Shown: one piece after another, positions 34,791-43,059 of the stretch
Numbering within the stretch: the stretch's first letter is position 1
Layout of the letters: every line of letters starts with the position of its first letter
Source: Paenibacillus marchantiae
GTDB taxonomy: Bacteria; Bacillota; Bacilli; Paenibacillales; Paenibacillaceae
Length of the DNA stretch: 64,000 bases
Assembly (NCBI RefSeq): GCF_028771845.1
Contig: NZ_CP118270.1
Coordinates: 5,456,001 to 5,520,000, forward strand
Direction: 5' to 3'
The notes under the pieces: generated by a model
What the model saw: the letters and a program-made list of their open reading frames with translations, nothing else
Database searches by the model: none
What the model was told of the DNA's origin: nothing
Program-made: the position numbers and the translations under genes

Positions 34791-35483
34791 CTAATTCAAC
34801 ATGGACAGAAGATTCACCAGCTCCTGCTTCTCCAGATGTCTCCATTGTCCACGTTCCAGTCCATCCAGCGTAACATTCATAATTCGGATGCGCTCCAGCT
34901 TGAGCACTCTGTATCCCAAGGCTTTGCACATTCTGCGGATTTGCAGATTAAGCCCCTGAGTCAAAATGATACGAAATACGTTCTCACTATGCTTATATAC
35001 CTCACACGGTTTCGTCACCACATTCATAATCTCAACCCCTTGCGACATCGCCCGTACGAATTCGTCTGTCACTGGTTTATCTACGGTTACTACGTATTCC
35101 TTGTCGTGGTTATGCTCCGAACGCATCATCTTGTTCACAATGTCCCCGTCGTTCGTCAGAAAAATCAATCCCTCGGACGCCTTATCCAGCCTGCCAATCG
35201 CAAAGATACGCGAGGGATAATTCACATACTGAATGATGTTTCCCTCCACCTGTTCGGCTGCGGTGCAGACAATGCCGATGGGTTTATTCAGAGCAAGGTA
35301 AACAGGCTCGCGATCATTGTAAGGAATCTCCTGGCCATCAATGAGCACAATATCCTCAGGCTCCACGTCCGCTCCTTTTTCACATACTTTACCATTAATC
35401 GTAATGCGCCCGGCTGCAATTAATCGGTTCGTTTCCCTGCGGGAACAGTATCCCGTTTCACTTATGTATTTGTTAATTCGCAT
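34791..35483 (-). CDS. rluF: 23S rRNA pseudouridine synthase (RluF/RsuA type)
   Basis: A 230-residue enzyme. An S4-type RNA-binding domain (about 1-60, MRINKYISETGYCSRRETNRLI) is followed by the catalytic domain with GRLDKASEGLI, whose Asp is the nucleophile. The C-terminal GLNLQIRRMCKALGYRV stretch is typical of the RsuA/RluB/RluE/RluF group. RluF (23S U2604) is the best fit, but RluF and its relatives are close, so the exact uridine is inferred. The gene is transcribed alone. Confidence 0.85.
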   Translation of the reverse strand: MRINKYISETGYCSRRETNRLIAAGRITINGKVCEKGADVEPEDIVLIDGQEIPYNDREPVYLALNKPIGIVCTAAEQVEGNIIQYVNYPSRIFAIGRLDKASEGLIFLTNDGDIVNKMMRSEHNHDKEYVVTVDKPVTDEFVRAMSQGVEIMNVVTKPCEVYKHSENVFRIILTQGLNLQIRRMCKALGYRVLKLERIRIMNVTLDGLERGQWRHLEKQELVNLLSMLN

Positions 35484-35627
35484 GCTCCACCACCACTTTG
35501 TTCAATAGGTTAGTACCTTGTACTGATTTTCATCACACATCATCTCACTTATAATGAAACGAAGCAAATAAATTGTTATTCGGAGGTACATAGGTAATCC
35601 AAAATAAACTATGGAAAGGAGTTAACC

Positions 35628-36512
35628 ATGGACAAAAAGTGTATGAGAGTCCTTAAAAAGTTATATTTTCACGCCAATGGTGATTATGACAGAGCACGTG
35701 AAGTAATGATCTATCAAACGGATACACTAACTCCTGCCGAACAAGATATACTGACTTCAGTGGGCTGGGTGGCTAATGATCTGGAGATGGTCCACCATGA
35801 TGATATCATTCAACGACTAATCGCTTTCCAGCAGAATGAACGTCTATCCTGGTCAACGATTACCCAAGCATTTATTGCAGGTGTCGGGGGCAGTTATCCT
35901 CGAGGCATATCTACGCTCGCAAGCTACCATATGATGATTCACTCAGAGCCACATGCTTACGAAGAGACTGAACAGTTCCTGGCTTGCAGAGTTTGCGGTT
36001 TCAGTCATAGCGATGAGAGCTGGAAGAATTTATCCAATATCCGTTACGCCCTTCACCAGGGTTATGATTACAGTGGCACAAGCGTAGGTGCATACGCCGA
36101 TCTGACAGAGTTTGTCACCATACTTGAGCAAGGACCAATTAAACCGACTCCCGAGGATATCACCACATTCAATCAACTGCTTCGCATGCTGGATCAGGCT
36201 GAAGACGAAGAGTCTCCGGGGAAATTTGAGAAACGACTCACTGCAGAGAAATTAGTCAAAGGACACGCCGGGATTCGCCGAAGTATTCTTCAAGCGCTGT
36301 CCAGAGTAGGTGTACTGCCCAATCAGGTTCTCTCCCTCAGTACAGACCATTGGACCAACAACGAGCATATCCTGAACGGTGAGTTGCTGCTTAATAATAC
36401 CAAAGGCCGCTCTGATATGGAGATGCCTTGGGCTGGCTGGCAAGGTAAACTAGGCGTCGATTGGGACAAAGCACGCAAGCTGTTTGGAAATGCGATTCAA
36501 GTCAAAGACTGA
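35628..36512 (+). CDS. Hypothetical protein with zinc-finger-like CxxC
   Basis: A 294-residue soluble, mostly helical and acidic protein that I do not recognise. Notable points are a GVGGSYPRGISTLASYHM segment (about 87-104), a CRVCGFSH motif (about 119-126) that could hold half a zinc site, and a run of acidic residues after DQAEDEESPGKF. The ATG has AAAGGAG at good spacing. It lies 71 bases before another unassigned gene on the same strand. It may be an unexplored regulator or an immunity-type protein; the sequence does not say. Confidence 0.7.
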   Translation: MDKKCMRVLKKLYFHANGDYDRAREVMIYQTDTLTPAEQDILTSVGWVANDLEMVHHDDIIQRLIAFQQNERLSWSTITQAFIAGVGGSYPRGISTLASYHMMIHSEPHAYEETEQFLACRVCGFSHSDESWKNLSNIRYALHQGYDYSGTSVGAYADLTEFVTILEQGPIKPTPEDITTFNQLLRMLDQAEDEESPGKFEKRLTAEKLVKGHAGIRRSILQALSRVGVLPNQVLSLSTDHWTNNEHILNGELLLNNTKGRSDMEMPWAGWQGKLGVDWDKARKLFGNAIQVKD

Positions 36513-36583
36513 ACGGTCAGCCCGTCATAATTAATGTGTTGTCCGTTTAAACAGCTTAATCCAGACACAAAGAGGAGTTTACC

Positions 36584-37216
36584 ATGCACAAAGTTAACCA
36601 GCTTTCAATTGACCCTGATGTTCTGAACCAGAATACTGGCATATGGATTGGCGGAGAAATCGCATATGTTACAGATTGGCCGCTTAATCAGGAGAGCCAA
36701 CCCTTGTTGCATCTGTTCTCCATTGATTGCAATACACTTTTCCAACAGATGCATGTCCCTTCGTTGCCACCCGGGAAGTACATTTCGGTCTTCTCCACCT
36801 ATTCCGCTTCGGAATACTTTTTGGACCAGGTAACCTATACGGGGGATGAGCTGGAATGGAAGGAGAATATTCTCGCTGGATGTACATATGTATCCGTATC
36901 TTCAGAGCCACTAACTTCCGTATGTCCCATTCAATCCATTCCTTTATGCGGAGTAGGATTGACGGAAGTAGAGATAGAGGAACAGGATTTCCCTGCCTTT
37001 TCATTTTTCTCTTCCATGCTACCAAACGGTGTGAACGGAATTAGCCATTTGTTAGAGGACTATCAATTCGTTGGTCAGATTTATTCCGGGGATTTCCCCC
37101 ATCCCTATCAGGATATACTGGGACTTTCCGATGCAAACGGATATTTGTTATTACGAACTGGCCCCGCATCTGCTCAGGCACCCTTGGATGGAATTTTCTT
37201 TGTGCAGACTGCTTAG
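36584..37216 (+). CDS. Hypothetical protein, DUF1963/YwqG-like
   Basis: A 210-residue acidic protein. The WIGGEIAYVTDWPLN start, PLLHLFSIDC in the middle and a C-terminal DILGLSDANGYLLLR followed by DGIFFVQ resemble the DUF1963 (YwqG) layout of a G-G-xP-x-WP opening and late F-x-Q ending. I propose that family only loosely. The ATG is preceded by AGAGGAG. Together with the preceding gene it forms a pair that ends at a terminator. Confidence 0.65.
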   Translation: MHKVNQLSIDPDVLNQNTGIWIGGEIAYVTDWPLNQESQPLLHLFSIDCNTLFQQMHVPSLPPGKYISVFSTYSASEYFLDQVTYTGDELEWKENILAGCTYVSVSSEPLTSVCPIQSIPLCGVGLTEVEIEEQDFPAFSFFSSMLPNGVNGISHLLEDYQFVGQIYSGDFPHPYQDILGLSDANGYLLLRTGPASAQAPLDGIFFVQTA

Positions 37217-37270
37217 TAGGACGACAGCTTAAGTTAAATCATATTCGGATTAATGTTCCCGAACGTCAAG

Positions 37271-37308
37271 AAGTTTCCTGTCTATTACAGACAAGGAAAC
37301 TTTTTTTT
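37271..37308 (+). terminator. Intrinsic terminator after the DUF1963-like gene
   Basis: AGTTTCCTGTCT and AGACAAGGAAACT arms followed by TTTTTTTT, 55 bases past the stop codon. The remaining gap to 37488 is AT-rich and probably holds the promoter of the next gene (candidate TTGCAT at 37405-37410, 17 bases, TATACG at 37428-37433). Confidence 0.9.
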
Positions 37309-37488
37309 GCTACGACACGAAATCGTTTTAGGTTGAACATTGTGTGAGAAAGATCATTCATTCGTCAAAATTTAACATTATTTTACAATAAAAAGCATGT
37401 ACAATTGCATAATTATGGTATAAGTTATATACGAAAGAAACATTATTTACATAATATAAAATTTATATCCATCTTAGGAGGACAACTT

Positions 37489-38697
37489 ATGAGAAGAATT
37501 TTCGCTTTAAGCTGCGGTTTTTATCTGTTAATCGGCATAACCAGCGTTGTACTCGGTGCACTTCTACCCGTTTTATTGACACATTATGAGCGTGGTTATA
37601 GTGATGGCGGATTTTTGTTGTTTCTGCAGTTCCTTGGTTTTCTTGTCGGGGTGCTCGTTGCTCCTTCCATGACTGCCCGCATCGGCAGAAAATCCATGTT
37701 AACCATCGCACTGATCTGTATTGTGGCCGCCTATGCCGTTCTCGGATTCTTGCCATCCTGGACAGTTGTTCTTCTTCTAACCATTATTGTCGGGTTTGGG
37801 TCTGGTATCATTGAGCCCTCCGTTGGTGCGTTTACGATAGAATTCACGGAAAATCAGAAAGCAGTCGCAATGTCCAAGCTTGATGTGTACTTTGCCCTCG
37901 GAGCACTTCTCATTCCGGCAGTCGCTGCCTTATACATTTGGCTGGATCTTTGGCATCTTACGTTTTATACCGTTTCCGCGTTATCCCTTATTCTCATGCT
38001 GTTATGGGTGACCATGCCCACCTCCGCCGCTTCTTATCTGAAACAAGCTGGTGAAAACACCGTTGGACATGCAACGGGCAGGGCCCAGTATTCCAGAAAA
38101 CATATGGGGCTGCTCACCATCTTCGTCATCTTTTTCTTCGTTTACATGGGTCTGGAGTTAGGCCTGATGAACTTCCTGCCTTCCATCCTGGTCGAACGAT
38201 TGCAGTTACAGGAGTCTGTCGCTTCACTCAGCGTATCCATCCTATGGATTGCCATGATTATCGGTCGTCTTTTTTCCGGAAAAATTGCTGAAGCTGTCAA
38301 CTACATGCCTTTCCTGATCTGGAGTACGGTAGGTACACTTCTGTTCGCCGTTGCCATGGTGTTCGTTACGGGCCAATGGGCTACATACCTGCTAATCTTC
38401 GGAACCGGATTGTTCATGTCAGGGCTGTTCTGTATTGCACTGGTCTATGCCAACATTTTGATTCCGGGCATGACTGAGCGCACAACTAGCATCCTGATTG
38501 CATCAGGGGGTATCGGTGGCGCCATTCTGCAGTATGTAACCGGATGGAGCATGAGTGCGTGGCCTGTAGTGAACACGATCTGGATTTTGGCCGGATTTTG
38601 TCTGATTTTGCTACTCACTCTCGTACTCTCTCATCTCTGGAATGTAAGGAACAGCGCCGTAAGTGGAACTCTCGCACATCAGAGTAAAGAGATTTAA
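37489..38697 (+). CDS. MFS transporter
   Basis: A 402-residue major facilitator protein with 12 predicted membrane segments. The loop-2/3 motif MTARIGRKSMLTIA is the standard GxxxDRxGR-type signature (here with degenerate residues), and GSGIIEPSVGAFT is a second family segment. The start ATG 37489 lies seven bases after AGGAGG. It opens a same-direction run: transporter, aminotransferase (90 bases), dehydrogenase (279 bases), phosphatase (71 bases). It could export the product of that pathway or import its substrate. Confidence 0.9.
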   Translation: MRRIFALSCGFYLLIGITSVVLGALLPVLLTHYERGYSDGGFLLFLQFLGFLVGVLVAPSMTARIGRKSMLTIALICIVAAYAVLGFLPSWTVVLLLTIIVGFGSGIIEPSVGAFTIEFTENQKAVAMSKLDVYFALGALLIPAVAALYIWLDLWHLTFYTVSALSLILMLLWVTMPTSAASYLKQAGENTVGHATGRAQYSRKHMGLLTIFVIFFFVYMGLELGLMNFLPSILVERLQLQESVASLSVSILWIAMIIGRLFSGKIAEAVNYMPFLIWSTVGTLLFAVAMVFVTGQWATYLLIFGTGLFMSGLFCIALVYANILIPGMTERTTSILIASGGIGGAILQYVTGWSMSAWPVVNTIWILAGFCLILLLTLVLSHLWNVRNSAVSGTLAHQSKEI

Positions 38698-38787
38698 ACG
38701 TTGCTTCTTGAGAGGGGTGATGCCCGCGTAATCCGGAATTATTGATCTTCGTTCAGGCTAGTACATTACATTTATGGAGGGAATCGT

Positions 38788-40026
38788 ATGCAAACCTTAA
38801 CCAAAAACCGTTTCAGAACCGGACAAGGGATTAAGTTGATTGACGATGCAGGCGTTGAATATCTGGATGGTGTGTCCGGTACGTTCAACCTGTCACTGGG
38901 CTACAATCACCCGCATGTCGTGAGCAAAATTCAGGAACAAGTCGGCAATCTGACGCATATGTCTTCCTCCTTCACAGAACCGTATGTGGATGAAGTGCTC
39001 GATCATCTGATTGAATATGCTCCAAACGACATTAATGCCGGATGGATGCGGGATATTACGGGCTCAACCGCCAATGAATGTGCCACCAAAATTGCACAGA
39101 AATACACGCAATCCACAGACATTATCAGCCTGTACCTGTCCCATCATGGTCAGACCCAGTTTGCAACAGGGATTTCGGGAAATGCCTTCCGGCGGAAACG
39201 GTTTCCAAATTCGGCTGTTGCCAACTCCGTTCATGTGCCTGCACCATACTGCTATCGTTGCCCATTCAAATCCTCAAGCGGAGACTGCGGATATCAATGC
39301 GTTGAAGCTATCTCCGATGCCATAGAATATGCGAGTTCCGGCTCAGTCGCCTGCATGATTATTGAACCGATCCTCGGCAATGGCGGCAATATCATTCCTC
39401 CTGCTGGTTATTTCAAGCGCCTGCGTAAACTGTGTGATGAGTACAATATCATTCTTATTGCCGACGAAGTACAGACGGGAATCGGACGTACCGGGTATAT
39501 GTTTGCCAGCGAACTGTTCGATATCCAGCCTGACATGATTACCCTTGCCAAAGGTCTCGGTGGTATCGGTGTGCCTGTTGCTGCGGTATTGATGCAGTCC
39601 CGATTAAATGTACTGGAAAAGCATGAACATTCCTTCACCTCAGGAAGCAATCTGATCTCTGTAACCGCAGCCAAATCTACCCTGGAGGTTGTATCCGAAC
39701 CCGGATTCCTGGATGACGTGAAACGCAAAGGTGAAATTTTAGGTGGATTACTGCAAGATTTGGCCATGAAATATCCAAGCATTGGTGAAGCTCGCGGAGT
39801 CGGCCTGATGTGGGGATTGGAAATGGTGGGTGACAATAACGAACCGGATACGGATAAAACCAACGCCATTATCGACCGTGCCTTCACGGATGAGCATCTG
39901 ATTTTAAGAGGATCACGTTACGGCTTCGGGAACGTAGTTAAGGTCAGACCATCGCTTACCACAACAGAAGATGAGTTGGTTGAAATTGTAGAGCGACTCG
40001 ATTCAGTACTTGCCAGCGTCCATTAA
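38788..40026 (+). CDS. Class III PLP aminotransferase (GabT1-like)
   Basis: A 412-residue fold-type I PLP enzyme. The PLP-pocket acid is in LIADEVQTGIGRTG (Asp226), and Lys255 in TLAKGLGG is the Schiff base lysine. A four-cysteine cluster CYRC...DCGYQC (155, 158, 167, 171) marks an aspartate aminotransferase-family subgroup that carries it and might bind metal. Substrate cannot be read from these motifs. Its neighbours, a zinc dehydrogenase and an HAD phosphatase, mirror the GabT1/GutB1/phosphatase trio of Bacillus iminosugar synthesis, in which GabT1 aminates fructose 6-phosphate. GABA or other omega-amino acid conversion is the alternative. Confidence 0.9.
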   Translation: MQTLTKNRFRTGQGIKLIDDAGVEYLDGVSGTFNLSLGYNHPHVVSKIQEQVGNLTHMSSSFTEPYVDEVLDHLIEYAPNDINAGWMRDITGSTANECATKIAQKYTQSTDIISLYLSHHGQTQFATGISGNAFRRKRFPNSAVANSVHVPAPYCYRCPFKSSSGDCGYQCVEAISDAIEYASSGSVACMIIEPILGNGGNIIPPAGYFKRLRKLCDEYNIILIADEVQTGIGRTGYMFASELFDIQPDMITLAKGLGGIGVPVAAVLMQSRLNVLEKHEHSFTSGSNLISVTAAKSTLEVVSEPGFLDDVKRKGEILGGLLQDLAMKYPSIGEARGVGLMWGLEMVGDNNEPDTDKTNAIIDRAFTDEHLILRGSRYGFGNVVKVRPSLTTTEDELVEIVERLDSVLASVH

Positions 40027-40074
40027 AACATTTCAATGCCATTGCTCGAAGTGGTAGTTTCGGTTACGAATCGT

Positions 40075-40225
40075 TCTTCTGATCGCTGTTATCCCCGGAT
40101 TTTTATTTGATTTCCCTTTTCCGAGGGAAAAATCCGTTGATAGCGTATGCTTCCGAAGCAGCTTTCTTTCAGAAAGCTTTAAGGCGAACGCTCCGCTTCT
40201 CCAGAATCGATTTCGTCTCCTTCAC
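40075..40225. other. Candidate structured noncoding element
   Basis: This lies in the 279-base gap 40027-40305 between the aminotransferase and dehydrogenase genes. An imperfect outer dyad has GGATTTTT and AAAAATCC arms with CGCT and AGCG at its ends. Next to it is a perfect hairpin, AGCTTTCT-TTC-AGAAAGCT. No reading frame or T-run is convincing. It could be an RNA structure within the operon, an mRNA-processing site or a dispersed palindromic repeat. I saw no second copy in the window. Confidence 0.4.
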
Positions 40226-40305
40226 TACTTACGTATCTTGTCAGAAACTGTTTTTAAAATGAATCGCTATAGTTACATTTCATATTATTATAAGGAGGTT
40301 TTAAC

Positions 40306-41355
40306 ATGTTAGCATTGGTATACAAATCGGCTTGGGATGTAGTGCTTGAGGAACGGCCTGTTCCAGAAATCGCAAGAGACAATCAGGTGCTGGTTCGAAT
40401 CCGGGCAACGGGTGTGTGCGGTACCGACCTTGGTATTGTTAGCGGTAAATATCATGCGGTTCCTTCCGTTATTCTGGGTCATGAGTCTGCCGGGGAAGTC
40501 ATTGCCGTGGGCTCTGCTGTAACGACACTGCAACCGGGCGACCGGGTTGTCATCGATCCTACCTATTATTGCGGGCAATGCGACATGTGCAGAACAGGCA
40601 GACAAAATCACTGCACACATAAGTCGGTTACAGAGACAGGTGTGAGTGCTGACGGTACATTTACGGATTATTATGTAACCGAGGATCGCTTTTTGTATAA
40701 ATTGAAGGACCATGTGAGCTATGAGGAAGCGACCTTGACTGAACCACTGAGCTGCATGCTTACAGGCATTAATCAGATCCATCTGCTGCCGAATTTTAGA
40801 ACGATTATCCTCGGCGCAGGGCCGATTGGTATTCTATACAGCTACGCCCTCGCTTCCAAAGGTGTCACTGGCTGTCTCGTCGACATCTCCGAAGAACGCC
40901 TGGCTATTGCAGGTTCGATTGCACCGGATCGCTGGGAGGTTCATTCATCCTTTGAAAATGCGATAGAGTCGCTGGCACCAACAACTAATCAGGTTGATAT
41001 GATTGTGGATACGACAGGCGTTGTGGGCACACAAGTGCTCTCGCAACTCGCCAGCGGCGGTTATCTCATGCTGGTCGGTCTGAGAGATGGAAACACATCG
41101 TTCAATCCCAAGGAAGTTGTGGACCGCAGTCTGAAAATCATTGGCTCCATCGACTCCCTGGGTACATTCGCAACAGCACATTACATGATTGAGCAACAGA
41201 TTATCCCGGCGAAAAAAATTATCACCCATTCGTTCCCATTGGAGGATTACGAAGAGGCATTCCGCACACTCGGCTGCGATATTCAGGGGCGCACACTTCA
41301 AGCTTCTTCACATGCCATCAAAGTGGTGCTGCAATCCAGCGGCTCCAGTATCTAA
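40306..41355 (+). CDS. Zinc-dependent alcohol/sugar-alcohol dehydrogenase (GutB1-like)
   Basis: A 349-residue medium-chain dehydrogenase. Catalytic zinc ligands are Cys38 (GVCGTDLG) and His59-Glu60 (GHES), with a further Glu in LTEPLSCML. The structural zinc is held by Cys89, 92, 95 and 103. NAD binding uses ILGAGPIGILYSYALASKG and a DISEERL acid that favours NAD(H). It belongs to the sorbitol/threonine dehydrogenase group. Next to an aminotransferase and a phosphatase it could oxidise an amino-polyol, as GutB1 does in the iminosugar pathway. The ATG has AAGGAGG upstream. Confidence 0.92.
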   Translation: MLALVYKSAWDVVLEERPVPEIARDNQVLVRIRATGVCGTDLGIVSGKYHAVPSVILGHESAGEVIAVGSAVTTLQPGDRVVIDPTYYCGQCDMCRTGRQNHCTHKSVTETGVSADGTFTDYYVTEDRFLYKLKDHVSYEEATLTEPLSCMLTGINQIHLLPNFRTIILGAGPIGILYSYALASKGVTGCLVDISEERLAIAGSIAPDRWEVHSSFENAIESLAPTTNQVDMIVDTTGVVGTQVLSQLASGGYLMLVGLRDGNTSFNPKEVVDRSLKIIGSIDSLGTFATAHYMIEQQIIPAKKIITHSFPLEDYEEAFRTLGCDIQGRTLQASSHAIKVVLQSSGSSI

Positions 41356-41426
41356 TGTAGCAAGTTAATCATGATTGAGATAAATTAGAGATAATTGCTT
41401 ACAGAATCCTGGAGGAGGAATACAAC

Positions 41427-42164
41427 ATGGTAGCAAACAAGGAGTTTGACGGGCTGGGAGAGTCGAAGGATGACAGCATTCAGGCGGTCATTTTTGACAT
41501 GGATGGCGTACTGATTGACAGCGAACCGATTTATTTCGAGATTGAACGCAGCTCTTTTGCCCATTTTGGCGCAAAAATGACGGAGGAAGAACATCACACC
41601 TATGTTGGAGTTACGCTGGAATCGATGTGGCGGCAAGTGTTGGACAAGCACCAGTTGACGGCTACCGTGGAAGAAGCCCTCGCCTACCATCAACATAATG
41701 TGATGCAGACGATGCTGGCTCACCCGAAGCTGACAGCCATGCCTTCTGTGGAACGCTGGTTAAGCTGGCTGCATGAGCAGCACATTCCGATAGCCGTTGC
41801 TTCTTCATCTCCACGTGCACTGATCGATCTGATCATGGACAAGACCGGACTTGGAAAATACTTTGAGGTCCGAATGACAGGTGAGGAAGTCACGAACGGC
41901 AAACCGGCTCCAGATATTTTCCTGACTACAGCTGAAATGATTGGAGCATCGCCTTCGAACTGTCTTGTCATTGAGGATTCGCGCAATGGTGTTCAGGCCG
42001 CCAAAAGTGCAGGCATGCGCTGCATCGGATACCGTAATCCGGGATCAGGTGACCAGGACTTATCCAAAGCCGATCTTCAGATTTCCAGTTACGATGAGTT
42101 ATGGACGCTCAAGGATACACTTCCGTTGGAAGGCAGATCGCCAAGCTTGTCGGAAATAAACTAA
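41427..42164 (+). CDS. HAD-family phosphatase (beta-phosphoglucomutase-like)
   Basis: A 245-residue HAD enzyme. Motif I FDMDGVLIDSEP supplies nucleophile Asp24 and acid Asp26, motif II is VASSSPRALID, motif III the Lys of NGKPAPDIF, and motif IV IEDSRNGVQAA. A C1-type cap domain (about 35-105) sits between motifs I and II. Sequence resembles beta-phosphoglucomutase, but the lack of a maltose or trehalose operon and the neighbours favour a sugar phosphatase. The gene follows the dehydrogenase gene by 71 bases and has GGAGGAGG ahead of it. A bidirectional terminator closes the unit. Confidence 0.92.
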   Translation: MVANKEFDGLGESKDDSIQAVIFDMDGVLIDSEPIYFEIERSSFAHFGAKMTEEEHHTYVGVTLESMWRQVLDKHQLTATVEEALAYHQHNVMQTMLAHPKLTAMPSVERWLSWLHEQHIPIAVASSSPRALIDLIMDKTGLGKYFEVRMTGEEVTNGKPAPDIFLTTAEMIGASPSNCLVIEDSRNGVQAAKSAGMRCIGYRNPGSGDQDLSKADLQISSYDELWTLKDTLPLEGRSPSLSEIN

Positions 42165-42177
42165 GACGAAAATAAAT

Positions 42178-42224
42178 AACCCAAACGGCTTCAATTCAAT
42201 GGAATTGGAGCCGTTTGGGTTTTG
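42178..42224. terminator. Bidirectional terminator after the HAD phosphatase gene
   Basis: AACCCAAACGGCT and AGCCGTTTGGGTT arms with an AATTCAATGGAATT inner dyad, between the phosphatase gene (plus) and the yjfB-like gene (minus). Confidence 0.9.
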
Positions 42225-42266
42225 CTTGCTGCAAATTTAACGCGAGAACGCAAACTCAAATATCGT

Positions 42267-42449
42267 CTAGACCGAAATATCCAGACTTCCACCCAAATTA
42301 GGATGAGGAGCCGGAACCGACTTTAACATTTCTGTTAGTTGTTGACCTTGCTGCTCTGCCATGTCTTTCGACATTGACATAACTTGCAAGCTCGCCGACT
42401 GCGCCACTGAGACTTGACTCATAGCCATTGATAATGCTGCAATATCCAT
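42267..42449 (-). CDS. YjfB family small protein
   Basis: A 60-residue protein of the YjfB family (putative motility-associated), beginning MDIAALSMAMSQVSVAQSAS with Ser- and Met-rich heptad-like repeats and ending PHPNLGGSLDISV. The start ATG 42447-42449 lies after AAAGGAG. Its function is unknown. Longer reading of the frame upstream lacks a site. It is convergent with the phosphatase gene. Confidence 0.82.
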   Translation of the reverse strand: MDIAALSMAMSQVSVAQSASLQVMSMSKDMAEQQGQQLTEMLKSVPAPHPNLGGSLDISV

Positions 42450-42643
42450 GTTCTGCACTCCTTTCGTTTTCTGGTCAATAGGCATACCTATTTTATATCG
42501 GTCAGGTGGGAGGAAATATGTAATTCTCTCCTTCATGTCCATCAGCTTAACATTCGCCCCACCCTAAATCCCCCCGAAGATGCTATAGCAATACAAAACA
42601 TCAACCAATACGTATATGTTAAAATCATGGGGGAGGGTTGTTT

Positions 42644-42742
42644 ATGAACGGGAAAAAATTTGTTATCCTTTTATCAGTCATCGCCGGACTTTGCATCGGA
42701 TTATTTGGTGGATTTATCTACTGGGCCTTGTCCGGAGTCTAG
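42644..42742 (+). CDS. Small single-span membrane protein (32 residues)
   Basis: A 32-residue protein that starts MNGKKF, followed by a hydrophobic stretch (about 7-30, FVILLSVIAGLCIGLFGG then FIYWALSG). GGGGGAGGG lies six to seven bases before the ATG, which strongly supports translation. One basic N-terminal patch predicts an N-in orientation. It stands alone between two minus-strand genes. I know no family for it. Confidence 0.62.
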   Translation: MNGKKFVILLSVIAGLCIGLFGGFIYWALSGV

Positions 42743-42765
42743 AACATTTCTATGAAAAAGAGTCC

Positions 42766-43026
42766 CTAACCCAAGTATTTTAATACCCCCTCCGTTTCCT
42801 TCGCTCTCAGGGTTACTTTGGCTAATAACTGTTCCGGCTGCTGAAAATCCTCTTTGATCTCTGCCATCATTTCCTTCAACATCTCTTCCAGTTGCGCTAG
42901 TGTAGTCTCTTTAGGTAAAGTACGAGTTCTTGCGATCTCATGTTTACGAAACGAATCATCGTACGATGGAACTGTTTCCTGACCGAATGCACTTATTTCT
43001 AGCTCAACTTTTATTCCTTCCGACAT
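42766..43026 (-). CDS. Hypothetical protein (86 residues)
   Basis: An acidic, helical, soluble 86-residue protein with LAQLEEMLKEMMAEIKEDF, which is a likely amphipathic helix. No known domain was recognised. The start ATG 43024-43026 has AGAGGTG in front. It begins 33 bases past the end of the HAD hydrolase gene on the same strand, so the two probably share a transcript. Confidence 0.68.
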   Translation of the reverse strand: MSEGIKVELEISAFGQETVPSYDDSFRKHEIARTRTLPKETTLAQLEEMLKEMMAEIKEDFQQPEQLLAKVTLRAKETEGVLKYLG

Positions 43027-43059
43027 TGGTTTCACCTCTTCCCACTCGTTTGAAGTTGA

